Assembly (NCBI GenBank): GCA_020002185.1 | Contig: CM034534.1 | Location: 12,887,810-12,951,809, forward strand | Source: Paraescarpia echinospica | Taxonomy: Eukaryota; Annelida; Polychaeta; Sabellida; Siboglinidae | DNA length: 64,000 bases | Direction: 5' to 3' | In this document: positions 10,856 through 21,090 of the stretch, piece by piece | Layout of the letters: every line of letters starts with the position of its first letter | How positions within the stretch are numbered: position 1 is the stretch's first letter | The notes under the pieces: model-generated | Databases searched by the model: none | What the model saw: the letters and a program-made list of their open reading frames with translations, nothing else | Told to the model about the DNA's origin: nothing | Translations under genes and position numbers: made by a program

Positions 10856-13190
10856 TCCGCGGGAAAGTTACAGATCGCCACGTGACAATAACGTGGACTG
10901 TGTAAGTTGTATTGTATGCATACGACTATTTCGTCAATACGCGATGGAAATGAATTATTATAATTTGCACTTGACCCATATATGCGTAAAGTAACTAGTA
11001 TATTTTACTTTTAAGTACGACTTGGCGCTGAACACGCCGATGTTGACACATGTGTCGCCTCGGCGTCTCTCCGAACGCTGGCCTGGACACAACGCCAACG
11101 GGGTTGGAATCGTGGAGGGACTCCGGGCGCTCCCGGCGTTAATCTACACCAACAGACCTTATCGGTCAAAGGCCAGACAATCAACAAAGGGACGATGACA
11201 GTTAAAGCAAACGACTGCCGTGAATAACAATGGACAAGGCAAGGTCTAATCCGACACTAACTGATGCTAGCGGCAGCATCAGTGTCAGCGATAGAGACGC
11301 CACTGTGAGTGTGACTGTCACCAGCTGGCTTCCACATCGGAATCGATCCGTATTTATTTTTAATAAAGTCGTTTCCCGTAAGAAACGAAGCACCGGCTAC
11401 GCGATTACATCAGATTCGGCCGACACATACCTTCTTCGGATGACAGTAGCGTTCGTTTTGTCGGATGCATGAAATGTATTAATTGACAGAGGCTGCAGCG
11501 ACGGCGATGTGATGCAACATTTGGCTTGACGGTACCGGTTTTACACGTGGATCCGCACGGCTGGGTAAATACGCCGACAGAATGTCGCTGCAGCACGCGC
11601 TATGACGCCTAGCCATTATACCGACGGCGAACCGTTGTTTGCAAATATATTAGGGCCTAATCTTGACTGGTGGTTACTGACCGCTATTTTTAGCCAATAA
11701 AGTGATTCGTGACGTTCAAGTTCGGTTGGTTAATGTGACAACCAAACCAATCAACGCCGTGATTCAATGCGCCAGCTCCTATAGATGTTACAAACGTATT
11801 TAAACTCTACACTCTACCCTATAGTATTGCATCGTTACATAGGTCGGGATTACTCAACTACAGCGAACGAATGTATACTTCTGACGAGTGCAGACCGTAG
11901 AATGAAAATAATTCGGCAAAGCTGGCGTCATGTTTTGAAAGAGTAGACCTCCCCTAAAATCCCCACCGAGATTAGATGTATATGGGCGCCGAGGTCCACT
12001 CGTTTTTTGTGTTAATTCTTTTCATTTGACCATTTTTGTCCTTTGATATATCAGTTGACGATGTCATTCAGAACGCAGTGATATTTATTTATTTAGAGTT
12101 TTTTTTACTTACGTGTTTTGCTAGGCTAGTCTTTCTAGAGGGCCCTTTTCTTACCTGACATAATTGAGTGGTGATCAATTCACCAGATGTCGCCAGTGAA
12201 AATGAGTGGTTTATTTATCAATGGACGGGTGTAGGTCTAACTCAAAACTAGTGTAAAATAAATATAAGTCCGTTATGTTGTTCAATAACCAGGCATTTTT
12301 CTTGATTTGTCACAACAGATTTTCATTTCTGACCGATTTCTGTGTCGCGTCGGCCCGCGCTTGTGACAATCGGCCGGCAGTTGCGCAACAATCTGCCGAC
12401 GGTCTACCGACGGTCGGCGACAATCGGCCGATTGTGTGTAGGCGTTGGAGCGCGGTATGGCAGTGTTTAGAACAACGGACTGTCAATCGAGAAAACCCTG
12501 ATTACAATCCTCCTGATGCCGATTCGATCGAAGCATGGGCAGTTTTGTCCAATCCACGTTGCTTGGGTTTACTCAGGTTCATAGATGAGTAGGCCTACCT
12601 TATTGTAAACAACGGTCTACGGCTTATGAGGTCCGTTATGTGAACGAATAGTCTTCGCGCAATAGCTACAGCGTGGCCGAAAACTTCTCAAAGACGTCGA
12701 TATGGTTTTTGAATGAGGGTGCAGCATAATGCACGTTAAGCAGTCGAAATGACAGGATATATCGCGCTGTATAAGAACTCACCTTTCAGGGCTATTTGTA
12801 TGAAAACCACATCAAACGCCTTTACATGATTCCGACAGAGACTTGAATACAGTGCGCTGCTATCAAACTTAACAAGGTGTTGTGGTAACCGGAGAAAGCC
12901 AGTGAAACGGGAAACTGATAAACGCGCTGCGGTCAGTCAAGCGTACAACCTAGGCGCGCCGCCAAATCAGCACTACTAAGCCTTATGATGTTCTTTGTCG
13001 CCTAATGACCTGTGGAGTGACCTGAAAAATGCACGTGAGTATACTCAGTACAGCCTTCATAACACCGCCAGCGAGGTAACTGCATACGATATCCGTGAAC
13101 ATTCGAGCATTGTCTTCAGTTCTCCGGGAAGTATTCGACCATGGCGTAATTTTAACTACAAACACCAGGGGCGAATCCAAAGATGATATC
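10856..13190. other. CpG-rich region without recognised gene
   Basis: Base composition changes sharply from AT-rich to CpG-containing DNA (for example 11030-11130 and 12330-12450, with repeated CGGCCGA/CGACGGTC words). This would suit a promoter or CpG-preserved region, perhaps a 5' non-coding exon of P5CS. No TATA box, start-site motif or exon could be fixed. The open frame 12275-12592 has no recognisable family. Confidence 0.35.
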
Positions 13191-13194
13191 CTAG

Positions 13195-13525
13195 GGGAAA
13201 AAAAACCTCCAATTGCACATTGAGGCTTGCCAAAAACACTGTCAGCCAGGCTCTCCAAGACCCTCTGGTCGCACCCCCTTGAGGCTCGCCAAAACAACCA
13301 TATTCAGGCTCTCCAAAAAACTCCAATTGCAACCATTGATTCTCGCAAAAAACCCACCTTTAGGCTCTCCAATAAACTTCAATTGCATCCTCCAAGGCTC
13401 GCCAAACACCTTCGGACTCTCCAAAAACCTCCATTTGCACCATTCCCGATGCTCGCCAAAAACCCACATTATGGCTCTCCAAAAACGTCCAGTTGCACCC
13501 ACTGAGACTCGGCAAAACCGGGGCA
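13195..13525. repeat. Degenerate minisatellite, unit about 30-60 bp
   Basis: Words 'aggctctccaaaaa', 'gaggctcgccaaaa' and 'ctccaattgcacc' recur about seven times with variable spacing. The reading frames here (for example Gly-Glu-Pro/Ala-Lys-rich ones) are artefacts of the repeat. Similar words are found near 7010, 16160, 27140 and in 34140-34760. Confidence 0.75.
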
Positions 13526-13854
13526 CATTCCAAAGGTCTATGGGGCACGTGCCCCAGCCCTCGTGGACCGATCCGCCTATGAACACAGACTATTCGTGTA
13601 ACTAAACAATGCTGTCATTGGCAACCACACAAATCTAACACGTCGTACGGAGTTACCGCGTACAACCTACGTATTGCGATAATTGTCATATTCGAATGTG
13701 GATGTCATGTTTCCGGACGAATTAGGATTAACTTACACAATTTTCATAACATTACATACGACATATAGGAAGAACAGTTTGGATTCGTGAGCGGTAAAGG
13801 TACATCTGATGCAACCCTCACACCGAGAAACGTAATCAAAAACAAAAAAATGGC

Positions 13855-14100
13855 AGGATGGGTCATGTTCGTGTTTGTCTACTATACGACGGATCATGTT
13901 CGTGTATTATATGATGGATCATGTTCGTATACTGAATGACGGGTCGTGTTCTCGTAAGCCTACTGTGCGATGGAACATATCCAATCATGTACTATACGGT
14001 GGATCATATGTTCTTGTGATATACAGCGGATCATATTTGGGCACCATAAGATGGATCATGTTCGTGTAATATACGATGGGTCTTGTTCGTGTACTAACGA
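13855..14100. repeat. Degenerate tandem repeat GGATCATGTTCGTGTA
   Basis: About eight to nine units of roughly 27 bp around the core 'ggatcatgttcgtgta' plus '(c/t)tatacgac'. Best units lie at 13857-13945 and 14048-14095, with decayed units between them. No function visible. Confidence 0.8.
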
Positions 14101-15720
14101 ACGCATTTTATACTGTAGCTCATAACAACCTATATACGACACTCGCCGGATGTAAGGTACCATAGTATATCGAATAGCTGATCAAAAACCTGTAGACCGT
14201 ACATAGGCTAGGCCTACGTATGTATTGATATGTTAACGTTGAAGTGTTGTGGGTGTACCTCCACCTTAATACCGAGACCCACCCTTTTTATGCTAATTTG
14301 CTTACTCGTAATTGGAACCATTAGTTATACACTGTCCTACCAATTGGCGATGTATAAAAAACACTACGATAGTTGTTTACAGTTAGTTACGTGTTTTTTG
14401 CTTTTTTGCAGTACGTTTCTCCTACCTGAGAGACTATAGTGGAGATCACTTCACCGGATAGCATTAATGTAAACTAGTAGTTTGTTGTCCCATGGATGTG
14501 GGTAAGATAGTATGTGTAACATATATAAATACATATATTTAAAAATATTTATATTTTAAGCCACCAATATTTTGTGAATTTTGTTAATGCTTTGGTGAGA
14601 GTCAACTGCCGTGAAGGGTCGTACAGTTCGTGGTTCCTGACAAATCTGCAATGACCTCCCCTCCCGTTATCACAACCTCAATAACGACATCTCATGCTTG
14701 ATCCCAAACAATTTCCAACAGTGGGCCTACGTACGCACCTTCGAAGTGCGTAACATCTCCAACACCTCCCCTTTCAATGTAGACACCGGAATCGACGAAG
14801 CCACACCCTTGCGTCAACTTCAAACAAAGGCGACGACGAGGAGAGATAAATCTGGGACAGGAACGGACTGCATGGATGGATAACAAGAGACAATAGCGAC
14901 ATTGACGGATCCGCGGGTGTCCACCAGGTGACCGGACACCACGTTTATTTCGGCGTGATTTATTTTGTAAAGTCTGATTTGTTGTTGGAACGCAACACGA
15001 GGTGGCGCCTTCCTTCTTTTGATCGCCAGAACTAACAATGCAGATACACAGTACAATGCCCTCAGTCGGGCACACTGTCACTTCCACAGGTGTTCTGATG
15101 ACTCCCTCTCCAGTCGTGCCTTATATGAAATCCTTTTGCCTTCAGCCGTTGCTGTCCTGAATGCTGCACTCAAATAATATGTCAGTAGAGCTGCAGTTTT
15201 TGGTGTGGGTGGTGGAGGAGAGAGTGTACATGCGTGTTTACATTATGTGAATATTATTTAATGTACTATTTGTTTAATCTGCACGCATCGGGTATTAATT
15301 ACACGGTTTCTTGTCACTGTGTGTTTTGACAATGCAAATGTTGACGTACTAGAGCCCTTCTCTGGTGTTCTGGGAGTGCTTGGGTTTGATAGTTTTTTAT
15401 GCGCGGACATTTTTTACATTTAGTCAGTTGTCTGTCTGTGTGGTATGTTTCGTTTTAGGATTTACTTAATGTGTTATTTATACACATCTTGCTCGTAAAA
15501 CTTTACATGTGTTGGGACTTTACATTTGTATGCAATACTGCTGTGTGTTTTGATATAATTATTTTTTAGAACTAATTGATTGATTGGATGATCGACGGAT
15601 GAGCCTAAAGACAATTTTATGTTTTAAAGTGTATTGTTTTAGGACAGACAATAAAGTTTTTTTATATTTTATTTTCACTGGTCAACAGCCTTTATCGCGC
15701 TTGCAAACAGGTGTGTGAGA
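14101..15720. other. No convincing gene; possible LINE 3' terminus near 15060-15170
   Basis: At 15050-15175 a plus-strand frame reads S-S-R-A-L-Y-E-I-L-L-P-S-A-V-A-V-L-N then a stop. This resembles the extreme C-terminus of some LINE pol proteins, but it is too short to assign. The sequence after it is T/G-rich 3'-UTR-like, with an AATAAAG at about 15650. Confidence 0.25.
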
Positions 15721-16490
15721 CAATCGCCTTGAGTCGCCAGACCAACCCACAGAACGAAGACTGTTATTCTATATGAAGAACAGGCTACTGATACATGAAG
15801 AGAAAGCTACGGATACGCGATTCCCCAAAACTTATTATACCGTTGTCTGGCGCATGCATTCATCTGTTGACAACTTGACTAACCTTTCTGCGCCTCTGAG
15901 CTATGTTTTCCAGGATTTAGACGCAAAAGGAGCCACCAATCAGACGCCAACCATACTGACGTTCACGATAATCACGGCTACATGGTCACTGGAGCAGGAA
16001 CGAAATTAATATCGGGAGAGCTGAGAACCGGAATTTCACCACTCCGCTGTCGGATCAAGGATATCGGAAGACCTGGGAGGGGTGCTGTTGAATATGTTTC
16101 TCGCCGCGTTCAACATTTCCCCCATTAACGCTCATTAAAAACCATCTTAAGTTTCTCAAACTCAATTTGCATAACCATTGAGGCTCGCAAAAAACCTCCA
16201 CGTTCTGGCAATATTTACTGGGGGCAGAACCATATGTCTGCCCCCTACCAAAATGCCAAGGGCAGCTGCCCGTTTCCCTATTCCCGCGCCTATATCCGTT
16301 AGAACAGCAGCGGATTCAATCAACAATAAACACATCCGCCCGTCAGCTCTATAACAGCCAATCAGCACGGGGACCCTTTTTGAACTCTACACCAGCTCCC
16401 CGAGCCAGTAAAAGACGCTCCCTAAACTCAATATTTTGCTCACGGCGTTTAAAATAATTTGTTGTGCGAACATTGCAATCAACCTAGTGA
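15721..16490. other. Unassigned DNA with a 'gaggctcgcaaaaaacctcca' repeat word
   Basis: No gene recognised. Near 16178-16202 the words TTGAGGCTCGCAAAAAACC and 'ctccacg' match the units of the 13195-13525 minisatellite. At 16023-16050 'gagctgagaaccggaatttc' recurs, diverged, at 22680-22700. Confidence 0.4.
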
Positions 16491-16507
16491 CCTTTTTACT
16501 TATTTCA

Positions 16508-16540
16508 CGTTTCGACTGCTTTCAGCAGTCTTCTTCAGAC
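16508..16540 (-). ncRNA. Decayed hammerhead-like motif, second terminal copy
   Basis: Minus strand carries CTGAAGA (16538-16532), stem II GACTGC/GCAGTC with loop TGAAA, and GAAACGTG. The cleavage-site base is G instead of H, and the 3' half of stem I is replaced by AAATAAG. This copy should therefore not cleave. It lies in inverted orientation to 17506-17554. Confidence 0.5.
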
Positions 16541-17505
16541 GACTACCGCTAGATGGCGAAACGGTAGTCCTTCAGCGCAGTCGTAGTCACTCAGGTGAGT
16601 GCCCCCACGGCTGCGCCCTGGGTGGCTCTTCAAGAGATCGTCGTAGATGTGTGAAAGCCGGTACCGACCTTCGTCTCGGTTCATGCAGGCCTTGGTTTTT
16701 CTAATCCAGATCGCTTCTTTGATGCCTCTTGTCCTCCAGTCCGACTCACTGTCCACAAATTTGGCCTTCTCCCAGTCTACTATGTGATTTTGCTGTGTCA
16801 TGTGGTCTGTGATGGCTGATTTGTTGTCTTTTTCAGATGTTTTTCTGTTGTTTCTGGTCTAGGGTCTGTTCATTGTTGCTTTGTCTGCGTCATCTCTGTG
16901 TTCTCTGAGGCGGGTTCCAAGTGTGCCTTTAGTTTCTCCGATGTATGTGGCATTGCAGTTCTTACATGATATAACGTACACTCCTTCGCACATTTTGTGT
17001 GGTTCCACTTTGTCTTTTGGTCTTACCGGTGACCTCTTGACGGTTGTGAGGTTCCACTGCTGTGTCCACTTTGTATTTCTTCACGATCCGTGATGTGGTT
17101 TCGGATAATCCTTGGACATACGGAAGTACCACCATGCCTGTGTCCTTGTCTTTTTCCACAGTCTTCTTCCAGAAGTTGGCTTCATTCTTTTGTTTCATCT
17201 TTCTCTGTACATACCATTGATATGGTCTACTGCGGACACCCGCATCTCTTTAGGACTTCTTTGATGTGTTCTCTTTCTTTGTGTTTATCTTCCTCCTCTG
17301 TGACAAATGTTTCACATCTGTTTAGTAGTGTACGGATCACTCCTATCTTCTGGTGTAATGGATGATGTGAGGAGAAATTTATATATTGGTCCGTGTGGGT
17401 ACTCTTTCGGAAAATCAGAAGTTTCACCTCCCCCGATTCCTTTCTGACTAGAAACACCTGAGTGACTACGTCTTCGCTGAAGGACTACTGTTTCGCAATC
17501 TAGCG

Positions 17506-17554
17506 GTACTCGTCTGAAGAAGACTGCTAAAAGCAGTCGAAACGTCACGAGAAC
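17506..17554 (+). ncRNA. Hammerhead-ribozyme-like motif in Penelope terminal repeat
   Basis: Plus strand: CTGAAGA (17514-17520; conserved box CUGANGA), one A, stem II GACTGC (522-527)/GCAGTC (533-538) with loop TAAAA, then GAA (539-541), a minimal stem III AC/GT and C17 at 17546. Stem I is CTCGT (17509-17513) pairing with ACGAG (17547-17551). Predicted cleavage is between 17546 and 17547. Hammerheads with very short stem III are known from Penelope-like elements. Odd points: U7 is A, and there is an extra A before stem II. Self-cleavage is not shown. Confidence 0.6.
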
Positions 17555-17924
17555 AAAAGGTAAACTGATTGTGAAATAAATAAAATATCACTCATTTGAA
17601 CCAACCAGTCTGATGAACCTCTTCACTCAACCTATTGACTATTGCCAACATAGTAGGACATGTATACGCAACTTTTGTAAGTAGTTTTTGTGAACTCGTC
17701 ATATAAACTATCGGAAACATTAAACTCAGAATATTTGTTGTTACATATTCAATGAATTCTCCATCACCTTTCGCCAGATGTCGCAATTGGTCTTTTCTGT
17801 AAAATATAGATAACTGTGGGCCTGGTTGACCAATATATTGGATACAACAACCACTATTGGACTTACCAATTATATTGGTTATTTGTCAACCATTCAATTT
17901 TTATAGTGCACAGCTAGTCTCGGG

Positions 17925-18640
17925 GTTATGTCTGCCAACACGTCAACTGTCTCACGGACTTGGTAATCACGCTTTCAATCAACCAGAACAAGTTCCTGCC
18001 GAGAAAGACTAGGGAGATGGTAGTCAATGCGCTAATCACATCGAGGCTAAACAGAAGACAGTGTGGCGAAATTAAGGTCTCGGAAAGGAGGGCCTTACCG
18101 CAAGCATATGTCTGATGGATTTTTAGTCTGGGCGATATTCAAATTAATTATATATGGCAAAAGTACTATCACGAAAGCATAGAGGGTCATGTCTCAATTC
18201 CTCCTAAATACGCAAACAGGTATTGCAATTCCCTACTGTATGGTTCAATATTCAAGAACTTCGCCAGCTGATACACAGACTCCAAAAAGCCAAAACACAT
18301 AATATTTGTGCCCAAGGGTGTGAGCATCACTCATGTGCTCCGAGTCCTGCATTGGCGGCCTGTCGGGAGGCATGTTCTATATCTTAAGTCCAGGTAGGCC
18401 TACTTGTGAACAAGGCTGTCAACAACTGTTGGCCGGCGCATCTTCATAAACTGTTCTCCGTCGCGTGTCTACCTGGTCGCTCCACGGGTCGTGTCCGTTA
18501 GTACCAAAGGGATAGTCGCTATAGGTGGGAGTCATTCTACTTCAGAAGGCGTCTAAGAACGGGGAGGGAGAGAGGGGAAGAGGGAAAGACGGAGGGAGTC
18601 CGAGAGAAGAGGGATACAGAGAAAGACACACACAGACCTA
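17925..18640 (+). mobile_element. LINE 3' fragment (L2/CR1-like), copy 1
   Basis: Plus-strand frames, broken by stops, contain L-Q-F-P-T-V-W-F-N, a CEHHSCAP segment and K-A-V-N-N-C-W-P-A-H-L-H. These match, in order, the C-terminal region of L2/CR1-type pol (normally C-N-S-L-L-Y-G-L-P, then a T-P-V-L-x-x-L-H-W-L-P segment, then the 'nn.aP.yL' segment). The same stretch recurs at 19410-21090. Heavily decayed. Ends in a GA-rich tract at 18555-18625. Confidence 0.6.
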
Positions 18641-18899
18641 CTGACATAAAGCGAAAGACGTAAGGTGCATATTTTGCTTAATTCACAAGCTCAAAACACT
18701 GTTTTGATTGATGCAGAATTATGTTAGAAATGTCTTAGTATCGGAGTTTAAACTAGACGTTTACTGCTGAAAACACGATCGAATGATAATTTTTTATATT
18801 AACGGTCCTGCGTTTTTTTGGCTCGGGTATGAACTCATTCGTGCTACCTCCACCTACATATGCCAAACAATGGTTGGTCTGATGTGCAAAAGGGGATAG

Positions 18900-18976
18900 G
18901 CTTAATGAAAGGGTTGGAGCTACGGTTAGGGTTAGGTTGAAGGTTAGCGTTAGGGTTAGGATCAGGGTTAGGTTGA
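18900..18976 (+). repeat. Interstitial telomere-like TTAGGG array
   Basis: Variant units: ggttagggttagg, ttgaaggttagcg, ttagggttaggatca, gggttaggttgaa. About eight imperfect (TTAGGG)-type units in 75 bp. The imperfection and surroundings mark it as interstitial, not a chromosome end. Confidence 0.75.
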
Positions 18977-19409
18977 ACGTAATTGTGACGAAATTTACAG
19001 CATGTGTTTCCGCGCTTCCGTGTTCTCGTGATGCATTACTGATCACATAAAACACGTCAGCACATACATGCACACGTGTATACGTAATCCAGCGTTGCAT
19101 ATTATGATGGGTTATTATCGCACAATTTTACCTATTAGCGGCAGTTAGCGGTGTAATATACTGGCGACGTAGACATCTGAATGTACAGCAATGTTCCCTT
19201 CCAAGGTATATCCTGGACTGAGGCCCTATCACCCCTACTGTTCGCTACGCCCTGCAACGACAAACGCAACACGCCCCAACAACCAAAACTTCCTATCTCC
19301 GGCATGATAAATCAACGGCGCAAAACAGTTCAAAGTTACGTATCTCAGCTGTACAATACAAGATGCGTAGAAATAACCACTTTCGTCTTCGACTCCACTC
19401 GTACCTAGA

Positions 19410-21090
19410 CAGTTGGGAGGGTATGCCTGTCAACACATCAACAGTCGCCCGGACGCGTCGACCCCTGGCCCTGTTAGTCCCTCATTCATCCTGTCAGCCA
19501 GAACAAGTTCCAGCCGAAAACGACTTAAGGGGAGTAGTCAACGCGCTAGTCAGATAGACTTATAAAGGTTAGACTCTTGCCAGTGAGTGCTGCACGTGAA
19601 GGACATTGGAACGGGAGCCAGACGGCAAGCATGTGAAGGAGGTTTAGTCTGGGCAGTATTCGAGTTTATTATAGCAAACAGTATTTTCACAGAACCAAAA
19701 GGGGTTTAACAAGATTTAACAAGATTGCCATCCAGAGAATTAATTCTAGATGACAGGTGGACAAGGAAGCCCTTTGGCTTATCGAGAGTTTCTTACGTCT
19801 AATCTACTCTGCTCCTTTACTAATATAACTTCATGTCCTCTAGTCTTTCTATCTTTCTTAGCTGAAAAAAAACATATTTCTATCAATATTTTCATAACCA
19901 TTCAGTATTTTAAACACTTCTATCTGATCTCCTCTCAATCTCCTGATCTCTAGTGTTGTTAAACCACATTCTTTTAGGCGTTTTTCATAACTAAGATTCC
20001 TCAGTTTTGGTATCATTTTAGTCGCTCTCCGCTGTACTCTTTCTAGCATATCTATGTCCTTCTTACGGTATGGCCTCCACGCTTGTATACAATATTCTAA
20101 ATGAGGCCTAACTATTGTTTTGTGCAGCGGTATTATTAGTTCTTTTTCTTTATATGCTATATTTCGCCTAATCAATCCAAGGATTTGATTTCCTTTTGAA
20201 GCTGCAATTACACACTGCTCTGAAACCTTCATGTCAGCACTAATTGTCAGCCCTAAGTCTTTTTCTTTTACAGTAGTATTTAGTACAGTTCCCCCATTGT
20301 ATATTCTACATATTCGTTCCCATGTCCTGTGTGAAGGCATTTACATTTCCCAAAATTGAACAACATTTGCCACTTTTCAGACCATTTGATCAACCTGTCA
20401 AGATCATCTTGTAAATGCTGTCTATCTCCATCACTTTTAATTCTTCTAAACACTTTTGTATCATCTGCAGATTTAAGGCTCAATTCGTCCTAAATACGCA
20501 ACCAGCTATTGCAATTCCCTACGGTTTGGTGCAATATCCAAGAATTATGCCAGCGGTAGTATATAGCGACTGCAATATGCCAGAATCCTCGTATGGGTGC
20601 CCAAGCATGTCAGCGTCACTCTTGTCCTGCGAGACCTGCATTGGTTGTCTGTCTGGAAGTAAGTAGTTAGTAAGAATAATAATGGAATGACTTTTTAGCG
20701 CCAATATCATCGGAAAATCGGGTCACAGTGGCATAACAAATCCAAAGGATTAAGCATTATTGTTGTCATGTACAGAGCAAAACTCGTCAACAGATGGATG
20801 GAATTGCTAAGAAGCTAAGGAGGATATGCAGTATTAAAAAGACAGGTTTTTAGATGACGGCGAAATGGTACTCGTGCACAGAGCGGTCAACAATTATTGC
20901 AACCAGTGCATCTTCATAAAATGTTCTCCGCCGCGTGTGTATCAGGTCGCTCCCCGAGTCGTGTCCGTTAATCCCAAGCCCACTTTCCAAGCAGAAACTC
21001 TCTTTCGGTCGCGAGTTCCACCCAAGAGTGAAGTTGAAAGGAGCTCTCGACCGGAAACGAAACACTGTCTGGAGTGTCACAAGCCAAGTC
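19410..21090 (+). mobile_element. LINE 3' fragment (L2/CR1-like), copy 2, split by another LINE
   Basis: 19410-19708 and 20487-21090 are collinear with 17925-18640: the same 'ccagaacaagttcc' and 'tttagtctgggc' words, then 'cctaaatacgcaac', 'ttgcaattccctac' and 'gcatcttcataaa'. Plus-strand frames at 20540-20660 include V-L-R-D-L-H-W-L-S-V-type residues. The insertion 19709-20486 is antisense and belongs to the TTTAACAAGA-tailed family, so that family moved later. Confidence 0.65.
19709..20486 (-). mobile_element. CR1-like LINE with TTTAACAAGA tail, 3' copy
   Basis: Minus strand, 20483 to 19858: adjoining frames give K-S-A-D-D-T-K-V-F-R-R-I-K-S-D-G-D and LQDDLDRLIKWSEKWQMLFN, then VSEQCVIAASKGNQILGLIR, LEYCIQAWRPYRKKDIDMLE and RVQRRATKMIPKLRNLSYEK. 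This is the region from the RT 'FADDT' motif to the thumb of CR1/Rex-type pol. The 3' end is 'tttaacaagatttaacaaga' at 19709. 5'-truncated with one frameshift near 20290-20340. Other copies: 24600-24872, 55912-57612, 61419-61487, 62113-62896. Confidence 0.85.

Larger units (their letters stand above)
16505..17560 (-). mobile_element. Penelope-like element fragment (RT C-terminus plus GIY-YIG endonuclease)
   Basis: Minus strand, 5' to 3': at 17457-17230 V-R-K-S-T-H-T-D-Q-Y-I-N-F-S-S-H-H-P-L-H and IGVIRTLLNRCETFVTEEED and a C-G-C-P tail, the end of Penelope-type RT. At 17000-16880 comes V-Y-V-I-S-C-K-N-C-N-A-T-YIGETKGTLGTRLREHRDDA, the GIY-YIG core. At 16800-16535 comes KAKFVDSESDWRTRGIKEAI, the helical remainder of that domain. 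Related 70-bp segments at both ends (16508-16575 and 17470-17550) lie in opposite orientation, as in the LTR-like ends of these elements. 5'-truncated and frame-shifted, so not active. Confidence 0.85.

Noticed and set aside
12275..12592. 105-codon frame in the CpG-rich region
   Set aside because: CpG-rich DNA has few stops; the repeated CGGCCGA words, not protein constraint, explain the openness.
15050..15175. Host exon
   Set aside because: The short C-terminal-like peptide looks more like a LINE pol end, but it is too short for either call.
18900..18976. Chromosome end
   Set aside because: Array short, degenerate and internal, with normal sequence on both sides.
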